From NCBI GenBank assembly GCA_964483805.1, contig CAZADH010000001.1:57953-121952 (forward strand): 64,000 bases of DNA. The letters are read 5' to 3'. Below are positions 34,757-43,970 of this stretch, piece after piece. Under the pieces are notes generated by a model that saw only the letters and a list, made by a program, of their open reading frames with translations, was not told the origin of the DNA and did not search any database. The stretch is from CAZADH01 sp964483805 (GTDB lineage: Bacteria; Muiribacteriota; Ozemobacteria; Ozemobacterales; Ozemobacteraceae). Made by a program: the position numbers and the translations under genes. The first letter of the stretch is position 1; each line of letters begins with the position of its first letter.

Positions 34757-37549
34757 TCACTCATCCTTCGTCGACCAGTAGACCACGTAGATTTGCGTGT
34801 TGCCCGATCCCGACGGATTGATGCCAATCTCGAGATCGCCGTCGTTGCCACCCGGCCACTCGAGCACCTCGGCGCTGTAGCCCACCATGCGGTTACCCGT
34901 CGATTGCACCGGGTTTTCACCAAACGAGTAATGACTCAAACCGTTGATGCCGTCGATGGCTCCGCGCAGGCCGATGCCGCCGTCACCCCGACCCGTTCCG
35001 GTGAACTGAAACTCGAACGGTTTGTAACCCGACAGGCTGTTTTTGAGCCCGAGGTTGTCGCAGTAGAGGGCCATCGAAAAATAGGCGAACAGGCCGTTGA
35101 AGCCGGCCAAGGTGCGGGTCGCGGTGCCCAACGGCATGACGAACGACTCGATGTCGTTGAGACCGGTGGCGCCGTTGTTGCGCTCGAGCAGGCGGATCGC
35201 CTGCTGGCCGCCACACATCTGGTGCAGATACTTGACGAAGAGGTAATCGCCGCCGTAATTCTCGAGCCCGCTGTCGGCCGGCCAGTGGTTGATCGAGACG
35301 TTGTATGCATTGCGTAAATACGCCCCAACCTGATCGGATGGCGTGGTCATCGCCTGCTGGAAGCCATAACCAACGACATCCTGCGACCACATGGCCAGAC
35401 CCTCGTTGACCCAGGTCGAGCCAACACCCCAGCGGGCTTTCTGGTTGTCGTAGATCATGTGCGAAAACTCGTGGGCGCAGGTGCCCATGAAATCGGCGAA
35501 GTTGTCGTTGACCGACTGGTCGTCGAGATAGAGGATCTCGGTGCCGTTTGAGTGCGGCGAGGCCGGATTCTTGTCGCGGGGATGGAAGAGCCCGAGAACG
35601 CGCAAATCGCCTGTCGCATCTTGGTTGAGTTTCGGGGTGATGAACAACACAATTCGCGGTTGCGGATCGACGTTGCCTTCGACCGGCGCCAATGTCACGC
35701 CATCCCAACAGGCTGTCGCGAGTGTGTTGTAAATACGATCGAAGGTCATGGTGATTGTCGCCAACGTTCCCGAACTGATGGTCGCCGCATTTGTGGCCGG
35801 GTCCGTGTAGATCAGACAGTAGGTTCCGGTGGCCATCAGCGTTGCCGAGGCGAGGCGGTCATAGATCGTATTGTTCGCATCCGGTGCATACGGATTCACC
35901 ACCCAGAACGTCGTGCTGGCCGGCGCCGGATCAGCCAGCGCCGCGCGCCGACTCGGGGCAAACAGATCGAGATCATCGAGCCCCAGGACGGTGTCGGTCG
36001 ATCGCTGCGATTGTGCGGCATAGCCTGCGCGGATGAGTGGCCCGATGTCGCGCGGGCGCCACCCGCTGCGGTTGAACAGCGGCCGCGGCGGCGTTAGCGC
36101 TCGCGGCCCTACTGCATTACCACGTATTGACATCCCCTGAGGCAGTGCGGGCACCGGCACGCGGTTGTTGCCCAGGATACTGCTGAGCGTGTAGGTGTAA
36201 CTGCCGGGCAGATCCTGGTTGGGTGCTCCTTCCAGCATCATCACCAGGGCCAACCGCTCGTATGGGCGGAAGCGGGCGATCCGGATCTGGCGGGTGGCAT
36301 TGATGTCGGTGATATTGCGGATTCCATACGAGGTGAGATTCGCATCAACGGGATTGTAGGCGGTATAGGTAATGCTCTCGCTGGTCGTCGCGTTGTTCAC
36401 CGACAATCGGATCTGCGCCGATTGACCCGCGGCCAGCACCGCATAGGGGGGCGCCTTGAACTGGACGCGGTGTGTCGAAAAGCTGATGAAATCGTTGGGG
36501 CCGAGCGTATAATTGTTGCCGATGATCACCCGTACCGCCGTCGGGTCGCTGCCGAAATTGTTGCCATACAACGTCAAGGTTACGTCGGGCAGCGAACGCT
36601 TGGGTGACAGGTGAATCAGCGAAGGTGGAATGGTGATCAATGCCGACGAAATGCCGTCGGCCTGATACTCGGGGGTCTCGAGGCGGACCTGGAATATGCC
36701 GGATTCCGTATTCGCCGGCATCATGACCCGCAGACGGGAGGGTGTCGACCCCTCGAGCACGTCGACATTGACGCTGTTGAGCGTAACCCGGTTGTAGGTG
36801 CGCACCGGATGAAAGTTGCGGCCGACGATCTCGACCACCGTGCCCGGTCGGGCCGCCGCGGGCACACACTCGAGCGCGATCGGACGGGCGACGAAGACGA
36901 CCTCGCTGGTCTCGTGCGACGAGATGCCGTTGATGACGACTTTGACGACACCGGTTTCGACCAGGTCGGGGATCTTGATGCGAATCAGCGAGTCGGTCCA
37001 GACCATGATCGATACCGGTCGCAGCCCGATCGTCACCTGTCCCGGAACGCTGCCGAAACCGTGCCCGAGCACGTCGATCTCATCGCCGTCGGTGCCGATG
37101 CGCGGACTGAGAGCAAGAATGCCGAAGTCGGGCGTCGGCGTGGCCATGCCGGTGGTCATATAGAAGTCGATCGGTCGGGTAATCTCGCCAGGGTGCACCG
37201 GAATGTTGTCGCGGGCCTGGGTGGTGAATCCCGTTGCCCTGACCGTGACCCGGTAGTTTCCCTCGCCAATGTTCGTTAAGAGGTATGTGCCATTGGACGC
37301 CGTCAGCGCCTGCCGGTTTGTGGTTTCAACCAGGGCGCCTGCGACGAGCGCTGTTCCCGAGCCAAACACCGTGCCGGCTATCGCACCTGCATAAATGTCG
37401 GTTGGCGCCGGAGTGATCGGGGCGGCCCCCGTTGAGTTCGTGCCGCCACAACCAATTGTGCCGATCAGCAAAACCAGACAAGCAGCCGCAATCCCGATGA
37501 AGCGGACGATGGCACCTGGACCGCAACGCACGCGGTCAGCAGTGCACAT
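34757..37549 (-). CDS. Lipoprotein M30-like zinc metalloprotease with IPT/TIG domains
   Basis: 930 aa from ATG 37549 (a TTG at 37576 with GAGG close by is an alternative start). Lipoprotein signal with TIGC. Residues about 50-130 are a carboxypeptidase-regulatory-like beta-sandwich, and about 140-430 are three IPT/TIG-like domains (LSPRIGTDGDEIDVLGHGFG; VPAAARPGTVVEIVGRNF; LSPKRSLPDVTLTLYGNNFG). The peptidase domain follows: His693-Glu694-x-x-His697 (CAHEFSHM) and downstream Glu716 in TWVNEGLAMW, the gluzincin pattern of hyicolysin-like M30 peptidases. Expected to be anchored outside the cytoplasmic membrane and to cleave extracellular proteins. A good sigma70-type promoter lies upstream at 37657-37686. 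Confidence 0.87.
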   Translation of the reverse strand: MCTADRVRCGPGAIVRFIGIAAACLVLLIGTIGCGGTNSTGAAPITPAPTDIYAGAIAGTVFGSGTALVAGALVETTNRQALTASNGTYLLTNIGEGNYRVTVRATGFTTQARDNIPVHPGEITRPIDFYMTTGMATPTPDFGILALSPRIGTDGDEIDVLGHGFGSVPGQVTIGLRPVSIMVWTDSLIRIKIPDLVETGVVKVVINGISSHETSEVVFVARPIALECVPAAARPGTVVEIVGRNFHPVRTYNRVTLNSVNVDVLEGSTPSRLRVMMPANTESGIFQVRLETPEYQADGISSALITIPPSLIHLSPKRSLPDVTLTLYGNNFGSDPTAVRVIIGNNYTLGPNDFISFSTHRVQFKAPPYAVLAAGQSAQIRLSVNNATTSESITYTAYNPVDANLTSYGIRNITDINATRQIRIARFRPYERLALVMMLEGAPNQDLPGSYTYTLSSILGNNRVPVPALPQGMSIRGNAVGPRALTPPRPLFNRSGWRPRDIGPLIRAGYAAQSQRSTDTVLGLDDLDLFAPSRRAALADPAPASTTFWVVNPYAPDANNTIYDRLASATLMATGTYCLIYTDPATNAATISSGTLATITMTFDRIYNTLATACWDGVTLAPVEGNVDPQPRIVLFITPKLNQDATGDLRVLGLFHPRDKNPASPHSNGTEILYLDDQSVNDNFADFMGTCAHEFSHMIYDNQKARWGVGSTWVNEGLAMWSQDVVGYGFQQAMTTPSDQVGAYLRNAYNVSINHWPADSGLENYGGDYLFVKYLHQMCGGQQAIRLLERNNGATGLNDIESFVMPLGTATRTLAGFNGLFAYFSMALYCDNLGLKNSLSGYKPFEFQFTGTGRGDGGIGLRGAIDGINGLSHYSFGENPVQSTGNRMVGYSAEVLEWPGGNDGDLEIGINPSGSGNTQIYVVYWSTKDE

Positions 37550-37656
37550 GGTTGACGTACGGACGCATGACGGCAATAAGCCTCGCGGGTGATGAAGGTC
37601 GACCAGGGGTGGGGCACGGTCTTGGGGATTGGCGCACGGGGTGCCCGAACGACTTC

Positions 37657-37686
37657 ACTATAGAAAGGACGCCGTGCCCTTGTCAA
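37657..37686 (-). promoter_or_regulatory. Sigma70-type promoter of the metalloprotease gene
   Basis: On the minus strand TTGACA (37686-37681) and TATAGT (37662-37657) are separated by 18 bp, a near-consensus pair. Transcription would start near 37650, giving a leader of about 100 nt to the ATG at 37549. Confidence 0.7.
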
Positions 37687-37764
37687 GCCTCTGTTTGCGC
37701 TGGGTTTCACAGCAACTCTCAAGTTTCAGCAACACAATGCCGAAGAACAAAGGTGAGTAATAGT

Positions 37765-37816
37765 CTTTCATCGGGCGGATGAAAGCGACATAAGGAAGCA
37801 CGGGTACTGGCACCCG
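37765..37816 (+). promoter_or_regulatory. Structured 5' leader of the giant surface-protein operon
   Basis: Two perfect hairpins lie just before the ribosome site: CTTTCATC-GGGCG-GATGAAAG (37765-37785) and CGGGT-ACTGGC-ACCCG (37801-37816). The second ends directly before the AGGAGA Shine-Dalgarno, so it could control translation. It does not match a riboswitch class that I can recall with certainty. Confidence 0.5.
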
Positions 37817-37830
37817 ACAGGAGAACAGCC

Positions 37831-40800
37831 ATGGGACACTACGCACGGCGGAGGCAAGCTCGAGTCCACCTTTTCTGGGTCACCCTTCTGGCGCTATTGG
37901 CGTCACTGGGGAGCGCAACCCGTGTCTGCGCTGACATCCAGGGGCTCAGATTGACGAGCACCCCAAACACCACGGGTGTCACCTACAACGGGGGCCAGGT
38001 GTTTAACCTCAATGCCACGTGGAACCGTCAAGACACCCCGCCCGTCGGTGTCACTTTTTATGACGGTACGAATGCCATTGGCGCAGCGAATCTCAACGCG
38101 CCGCCGGCCAACTTCTCCATCTCCGGTTCTGCTCTTGGACCGGGCAATCACTCGTTCAAAGCGTCTGCCATCGAGACGGCCGTCCCTGCCGCTGTTCTGG
38201 CCGGCCCGGTCGATGGCGGCAACTGTGTCATCGATCTGACGGCGCCCTCGATCACCATCCAGGTCGATGCGGGCACGACCGTCATTTCGGGCCTTGCTCC
38301 GGGCAACGTCTGCCGCTTCACGGTAACCTCGACGAAACCGCTGCGCCAACCTCCGGATGTGGTCATTCTGCCCGGTGATCTTCCGGCAACTGCGGTCGGC
38401 ACGCCGGTCGTTCCCGGAACCACCTTCCAATACACGTTTACGAACTCCGCCGGCCTGCCTTCCGGGCAATATACGATTCGGGCGACGGGTAAAGACACCA
38501 CCGAACCGGAGCCGACGGCCAACCAAGGCACTGGTCAGGCCGCATTTGCCGTCGACGCGGATGGCCCGCAACCTCCCGCCATCACCGTCAGCAATCCGAT
38601 TGGGCCGATTTCGAACCAGAACTTCAGTCTCAGCGGCACCTGCGCGAATGACTGCGCGTCGATCACTGTTCGCGATGATACCGGGGCGGTGTTCGGCACC
38701 ACACCCGCCGGTGGCAACTGGCAGGTTTCGGTTTCCGGAATCCAGGAAGGCCGCCGCACCATGACCGTCCAGGGCGCCGATCGTTTTGGCAACGTTTCGG
38801 CCAACTCGGCGCCGTTCACCGTGGTGGTCGATCTGACGGCTCCGGCTGTGCCCACGTTGATCACGCCAAAGACGCCGACCTCCGCCACGAGTTGCACCAT
38901 CGAGGGCACGGGCGCGGTCGACAGCAACAGCGGCTCTCCGGGGGCCAATTCGCCGCCGGTTTCGGTGGCCCTGTTGCGCGATGGCACGACCCAGGTCGCG
39001 TCGGTCACCGCAGGGGCCGATGGCAAGTTCACGTTCTTCAACGTGCCGTTGACCCCGAACACGCGCAACAATTTCATCGCCATCGCGCAAGACAGTGCGA
39101 ATCCGCGCGGTAACCGCTCGGCCTTCTCGCCGATGATCTCGATCGAGCAGGACAGCACCCTGCCACCCGAGCCGCGGTTGTCGATCAGTCGCGGCACGGC
39201 GCTCTCTTCGACGAGCGTTCCGCTCGATGCGTGGTTGTGTGCCGGGAACTACAGCTTGCAGGTGACCTTCAATAAATTGATGGCGACCGATACCAATCCG
39301 ACCATCGCCTGGCAACCGCAAAACGGTGCTGAGTTCACGAATGCTCAGGGCACCTGGACCGATCCGTATAACTTCGTCGGTCACGTCGACATTCCGTCGG
39401 GACAGAGCACGACGGTCGATGGTCCGGCGGCATATATCAGCATCTCTGGCGCCAAGGACACTGCCGGCAATATGATGCAGGTATACAACCCTGGTGTTTC
39501 GCCGTTCCGCGTTGATACCACGGCCCCGGTCAGCCGTTTTGACGTGACCGACACGCTGTATGTGCCGGCCTCGCAGAACACGGTCTTTCTGAGCGGCCAC
39601 TCGACCGACGCCGGTTCCGGCATCGGCTACGTCCGACTGCGCATCGAACCGTTCGATAACCCGACGAATCCGACGTTTGCCACCGTTCCCGTCTTCATCA
39701 ATCCGCCGCCGGCCGATGTGGCGTGGAACCACAACCTCAACGTGACCGGACTCAACGGTCGCTACAAGATCTTTGTCATCGCCGCCGATCAGGCGCGGCC
39801 CACGCCGAACGAAGAACAGATCGTCAATACGAACTATCGCTTGATGATTGTCGATCGGACCGGTCCGACCATTACCCGCATCTCGCTCGATGACATGATC
39901 GAGGATATCAACGATTTCCCGCGACCTTTCGTGGTCGCCAGTGACATTACTCGAATCACTGCGGTTGCTTCGACCACAGGAAGTTCAGGCATCGATTTCG
40001 CTCGGATTGGGTCACAGACCTTTGTTCTGCGCGGACCCAACGGGGCCCAGATCTTCGGCAACTACACCAACAACGGCATCGATACCGCGTTCTTCAATTG
40101 CCCGGTGCTGAACGTGACCGGAACCTACACGATCGATCTGGATCTGTGGGACAAAGCCGGCAATCAGGCCGTGCATGCGTCGCGGACTTTCCAGATCAAG
40201 AAGACGGGACCGCAGATGGTGCGTACGATTCCGCGCGATAAAATGTATTGCAACAGAACCAACATTGCCCTCGACCGCAGCGAAGTCTGGGCCTACATCG
40301 AGGTTGCCACCGGAGTCCCCGATCCGGCGGTTGACTGGAGTAGTTCGACGATCTCGGTAACCTACAACGGTGTGGAAGTGGGTGTGGCAACCACTGCCTA
40401 TGACAACCACCTCACCTGGTCGCTCTACAACGGGAATCTGACCGGCAGCGAAACGCAGTTACAGAATGGTCGCTACAATGTGACCGTGGTCCCGGTCGAT
40501 ATCTACGGCAACGTGGGCAAAGCTTTCAACTCGTCGTTCTACTACGACACCCAGGCGCCGGTGGTGGTGGCCAACGAACCCCCCTACACCAGCGGCAACC
40601 CGATGGGGACCAACTGGATCGGCCTGTCGCGCAACCACGTCGAGTTCGGTTTCTCCGATCGGCCACAGGACATCACCAAGTTTACCGACCGTGGCACCGC
40701 CAACGATCCGGCATGGCAGAATGCTTCGGGGTCCGGGTGCTACTTCCAGGTCGGGTCCTTGACCTACACCTTCACCAGTGAAGGTGGTGGGGAGAGCGAC

Positions 40801-41733
40801 ACGCGCTATACGGCGTCCTACACGGGTTCGTTGGGCATGCGTGGCACCTGGCACTACCCGGACGAAAACAACAAGTCGGTTGCGAGCTTCGTGCACCACA
40901 TCGATCCGGGAATCGTCGGCACGCACACCTCCGGTGTCGCCACCTTCACCTACTCGCTGTGCGTGCGTGACGGCGTGGTCTCGGGTGAGCCGAACTACGC
41001 CACCCACACCTTCCAGTTCCTCTACGATTACAAAGCGCCGACGGTGACGCTCAACCCGGCCACCAGTAGTACAAAGTATTGCGGTACTCGTGTGTCGATC
41101 ACGGGCAGTGCTGCTGATACCGGTGGCGGTCTGATCGACACCATCGAGGCGAATGCCGGTTCGGGTTACACCGTGATTCAGTCCTCGCTGAGTGTCGGGA
41201 GTATTACCTGGACCACGTCGAGTCCGCTGAATGTTGATATCACCGGAGTGCGCGAAGGNNNNNNNNNNCCGGCATCGATTTCGGTGAAAGCCATCGACAA
41301 AGGTGGCAACGAAGGGTTCGCCACCTTCTCGATCACCATCGATCGCACGGGGCCCCAGCCGCCGACCTTGATTCTGCCGACCAACAACTCGGTCGCGGGC
41401 AGTCGTGGCATGCGGTTCCGCTGCAACACGCCCACCGATACCACCCGCTGGCTCTTCCAGTTGTCCGACAACCAGGGCTTCACCAACGTGCTCAACGACG
41501 TGCAGGGCGACAAGTTCGTCGGCGATGTGACGTCGCAGCCGGAAGCAGCATTCTCGGTGCCTCGCGATGGCGTCTACTACTGGCGTGTTGCTGGTATCGA
41601 GGACTGCGCCGACGGCTACAACATCGGTTCCTGGTCGGCCACCTGGCGGTTCACGGTCGACACGGTGAAGCCTCAGGTGCTCGAAGTATCGCCCTCGCCG
41701 TCGCAGGGCAACAAGATCACCACCGCATGGTGA
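37831..41733 (+). CDS. Giant secreted Ig-like repeat protein, N-terminal portion (frameshifted)
   Basis: 1300 residues from ATG 37831, which follows AGGAGA by eight bases. Signal peptide VTLLALLASLGSATRVCA. The body is a tandem series of roughly 90-110-residue Ig-like/cadherin-like modules marked by DLTAP, DTTAPVSRF, DRTGPT, DTQAPV and DRTGPQPPT junctions, as in bacterial adhesins. Ten N (41259-41268) interrupt the sequence near residue 1145 in an assembly gap whose true length is unknown. The frame ends at 41731-41733 in ITTAW-stop, directly overlapping a second frame that continues the same domain. Inserting one base near 41725 would restore ITTGMVTFTIRFSE, so this and the next entry are one gene of about 1820 codons. 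Confidence 0.82.
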   Translation: MGHYARRRQARVHLFWVTLLALLASLGSATRVCADIQGLRLTSTPNTTGVTYNGGQVFNLNATWNRQDTPPVGVTFYDGTNAIGAANLNAPPANFSISGSALGPGNHSFKASAIETAVPAAVLAGPVDGGNCVIDLTAPSITIQVDAGTTVISGLAPGNVCRFTVTSTKPLRQPPDVVILPGDLPATAVGTPVVPGTTFQYTFTNSAGLPSGQYTIRATGKDTTEPEPTANQGTGQAAFAVDADGPQPPAITVSNPIGPISNQNFSLSGTCANDCASITVRDDTGAVFGTTPAGGNWQVSVSGIQEGRRTMTVQGADRFGNVSANSAPFTVVVDLTAPAVPTLITPKTPTSATSCTIEGTGAVDSNSGSPGANSPPVSVALLRDGTTQVASVTAGADGKFTFFNVPLTPNTRNNFIAIAQDSANPRGNRSAFSPMISIEQDSTLPPEPRLSISRGTALSSTSVPLDAWLCAGNYSLQVTFNKLMATDTNPTIAWQPQNGAEFTNAQGTWTDPYNFVGHVDIPSGQSTTVDGPAAYISISGAKDTAGNMMQVYNPGVSPFRVDTTAPVSRFDVTDTLYVPASQNTVFLSGHSTDAGSGIGYVRLRIEPFDNPTNPTFATVPVFINPPPADVAWNHNLNVTGLNGRYKIFVIAADQARPTPNEEQIVNTNYRLMIVDRTGPTITRISLDDMIEDINDFPRPFVVASDITRITAVASTTGSSGIDFARIGSQTFVLRGPNGAQIFGNYTNNGIDTAFFNCPVLNVTGTYTIDLDLWDKAGNQAVHASRTFQIKKTGPQMVRTIPRDKMYCNRTNIALDRSEVWAYIEVATGVPDPAVDWSSSTISVTYNGVEVGVATTAYDNHLTWSLYNGNLTGSETQLQNGRYNVTVVPVDIYGNVGKAFNSSFYYDTQAPVVVANEPPYTSGNPMGTNWIGLSRNHVEFGFSDRPQDITKFTDRGTANDPAWQNASGSGCYFQVGSLTYTFTSEGGGESDTRYTASYTGSLGMRGTWHYPDENNKSVASFVHHIDPGIVGTHTSGVATFTYSLCVRDGVVSGEPNYATHTFQFLYDYKAPTVTLNPATSSTKYCGTRVSITGSAADTGGGLIDTIEANAGSGYTVIQSSLSVGSITWTTSSPLNVDITGVREXXXXPASISVKAIDKGGNEGFATFSITIDRTGPQPPTLILPTNNSVAGSRGMRFRCNTPTDTTRWLFQLSDNQGFTNVLNDVQGDKFVGDVTSQPEAAFSVPRDGVYYWRVAGIEDCADGYNIGSWSATWRFTVDTVKPQVLEVSPSPSQGNKITTAW
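41259..41268. other. Assembly gap (10 N)
   Basis: Ten undetermined bases inside the giant repeat-protein gene. The frame reads through with this length, so the real gap is probably 1 modulo 3 in length, but repeat collapse is possible. Confidence 0.95.
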
Positions 41734-43289
41734 CGTTCACCATCCGTTTCTCCGAAACCATGGACACGACCATCGTGCCGACGGTGTCGATCACCTCTGC
41801 CGGCGGGCAGTATATGAAGCTCGAGCAGATCAGTTATCGCGACAACACCTGGACCGGCACGACCGTGATCCCGAAGGACAACAGTGCGTTGTATGACGGC
41901 AATGCCACCATCGCCATCACCGGTGCGAAGGACATGGCCGGCACGATGATGGAAGACGATGCAACACATTATGTTGTCATCAACACCGGTCCGACGTTCG
42001 AGACGTTGTTGTTCTCGAACCCGGCCCATGAGAACGAAGTGATGGTGATCGTGCGCGCGACCGAGAATCTGCAGGCGCCGCCGACCTGTTCGATCACCCA
42101 GGGCACCTCCCCGGTGCCGGTGACCATGCACTTCCTCAAAGAGCGTTATTATGCGGGTGCCTACACCATCGATCTGGAGCACCCGGGCAAGGCGTATATC
42201 GATCTGACCGGCACCGATCTGGCCGGGATGGTCGGTCATGCGTCGGTGCAGTTCACCGTGGCGGACCTCAATCCGTCAGCGGCACTGCGAGTTGCGTCGG
42301 TCGATGGGAAGGCCGTGCTCGATGTGCCGGCCGGCGCGTTGGCCAAGCGCAGCGGTCTGTTCGTCCTGCCGCGGCAACCTGGAGTAGCGAGCACCACGGA
42401 AGCATCGCGTCGGGCCGCTATCCTCAAGACCGTCATGCCGTCGACGCCGAGCAATACAGAGTTGGTCAACCTGTGCGCGCTCGAGACCTTCGGTCCCTCG
42501 TCGCTGCGGTTCGCCAAGAAGGCGCAGTTCTCGGCAGTCGTTCCCGATGGCAGCCTGCGCGGTCATGATCCGAAGCAGGTCGGTGTCTATCGCCAGGTCG
42601 GTGACAAATGGGAGTACCTTGGCGGTCAGGTGCGCGGTCGGTTGGTGACGGCGTCGGTCGACGCGGTCGGTCCGATGGCGCTGATGGCCGACACGGTCAA
42701 ACCCAGAATGCTCAGCATGCGGCCGAGCGATCAGGAACTGCTCGAGGACCCGCGGCCGGTATTCGAAGGGCAGTTCGTCGACAACGGTGCCGGTCTCGAT
42801 GGTGCCTCGTTCTCGGTCTACGTCGATGGGAACAAGCAGACCGGCGGCGCCCTGACGGCCAACGACGGCGTCTTCACCTGGCAACCGGCGCAGCCGTTGA
42901 GCAAAGGTAAACACAATGTGCAGTTCGCCGTGGCGGATCGGGCAGGCAACGTGCTGAATGCCTCATTCCAGGTGGTCGCGCCCGGACCGTTCAACATCGA
43001 TCAGTTGGTGGCCTATCCGAATCCGAGTCGCGGTGAATACATCTACATTACGTACGATCTGCAGCAACCTGCCGATGAGATTCGTATGAAGATCTACGAC
43101 GTGCGCGGTCACAAGGTGGCGGAATACGACGACTTCGCCTTCACTGGCCGGGCACGGGGCAAGCTGCGCTGGGACCTGCGCAATGACGATGGCGAACGGG
43201 TGGCCAACGGGGTCTATCTCTACAAACTCGAGGCAACCCGCAACGGCGAGACGTTGAAAGCGACGGGCAAGCTCGCGGTGCTGCGCTAG
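41727..43289 (+). CDS. Giant secreted Ig-like repeat protein, C-terminal portion with FlgD-like domain
   Basis: 520 residues in the +1 frame relative to the preceding 1300-residue part. The ATG at 41727 has no ribosome site and the sequence opens mid-domain (FTIRFSETMD), so it is a continuation, not a separate gene. It contains two further Ig-like modules, a ZU5/autoproteolysis-like stretch (about 185-330), another Ig-like module, and a C-terminal FlgD-Ig-like domain about 428-520 (AYPNPSRGEYIYITYDLQQPA, YDVRGHKVAEYDD, LRWDLRNDDGERVANGVYLY). In other phyla similar C-terminal domains serve as secretion or sorting signals. The gene is 26 bp upstream of a TPR lipoprotein gene. Confidence 0.78.
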   Translation: MVTFTIRFSETMDTTIVPTVSITSAGGQYMKLEQISYRDNTWTGTTVIPKDNSALYDGNATIAITGAKDMAGTMMEDDATHYVVINTGPTFETLLFSNPAHENEVMVIVRATENLQAPPTCSITQGTSPVPVTMHFLKERYYAGAYTIDLEHPGKAYIDLTGTDLAGMVGHASVQFTVADLNPSAALRVASVDGKAVLDVPAGALAKRSGLFVLPRQPGVASTTEASRRAAILKTVMPSTPSNTELVNLCALETFGPSSLRFAKKAQFSAVVPDGSLRGHDPKQVGVYRQVGDKWEYLGGQVRGRLVTASVDAVGPMALMADTVKPRMLSMRPSDQELLEDPRPVFEGQFVDNGAGLDGASFSVYVDGNKQTGGALTANDGVFTWQPAQPLSKGKHNVQFAVADRAGNVLNASFQVVAPGPFNIDQLVAYPNPSRGEYIYITYDLQQPADEIRMKIYDVRGHKVAEYDDFAFTGRARGKLRWDLRNDDGERVANGVYLYKLEATRNGETLKATGKLAVLR

Positions 43290-43315
43290 GCGCGCGACCA
43301 AGGGAGGCAGATACA

Positions 43316-43966
43316 ATGAAAGAGCAAAAACTGGTCAAGACGTTCTTCCTGCTCGTGGTGTTGCCGTGGCTGCTCCTGCTCACCGGATGCGGTGGCGGCG
43401 TGGCCGGCGAAGGCACGAACACATACACGCTCACCGGTGGCACGCCGGTGGTGCGCGGCAATTCATTCAATGACAAGGGCTGGGATCTGCTGGCGCAAGG
43501 GCAGGCGGAGTCGGCCATCGCCGAGTTCCAGAAGGTCCTTGGCGATTCGCCGACGGCCGAAGAGCAGGCCGAGGCCAACAACGGCATGGGTTGGGCCCGC
43601 AGTCGGCTCGGCACGCTGGCCGATGGCATCACCTGGTTCGAGAAGGCGGCGCCGTTGTCGAACGATGCCAAGGTCGGCCTGGCGGCGGCTTACGTGCAAC
43701 GCGGTTCGCGAGAGGACATGCAGATGGTCGTCGACCTGCTCTACACCGCGCTTGGTGGAGCCAATCCGCATTTCCATTATGTGGCCACCCGCAACACCGG
43801 GGTGTCCGACGCCGAGTGCCATGCGATGCTGGGCTACGCGTTCGCAGCTTTGGGACGCACCGATGACGCGCTGGCCCAGATGGATTATGCCAAGGAACTG
43901 AACCCGAACTGGACCGGCACGACCATCGATCAGTTGTCGCGTGCCGTCGATTTTCTGGTGCGATAA
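43316..43966 (+). CDS. TPR-like lipoprotein
   Basis: 216 aa. ATG follows AGGGAGG. Lipoprotein signal VVLPWLLLLTGC with Gly-rich post-lipobox linker. Residues about 45-210 hold TPR-like helical pairs (NDKGWDLLAQGQAESAIAEF, ANNGMGWARSRLGTLADGI, MLGYAFAALGRTDDALAQM). It lies 26 bp after the giant surface protein and 4 bp before the beta-helix lipoprotein, so the three are almost certainly one operon. A role in export, assembly or anchoring of the large partner is inferred. Confidence 0.82.
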   Translation: MKEQKLVKTFFLLVVLPWLLLLTGCGGGVAGEGTNTYTLTGGTPVVRGNSFNDKGWDLLAQGQAESAIAEFQKVLGDSPTAEEQAEANNGMGWARSRLGTLADGITWFEKAAPLSNDAKVGLAAAYVQRGSREDMQMVVDLLYTALGGANPHFHYVATRNTGVSDAECHAMLGYAFAALGRTDDALAQMDYAKELNPNWTGTTIDQLSRAVDFLVR

Positions 43967-43970
43967 AGCC

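Noticed and set aside
37686..37830. A cyclic-di-GMP-I riboswitch in the leader of the giant surface protein
   Set aside because: Two hairpins are present, but the conserved GEMM core sequence (GACGCAAAGC-type) is not found.
41727..43289. An independent gene starting at ATG 41727
   Set aside because: No ribosome site, no signal peptide, and it begins in the middle of an Ig-like domain that completes the preceding frame.
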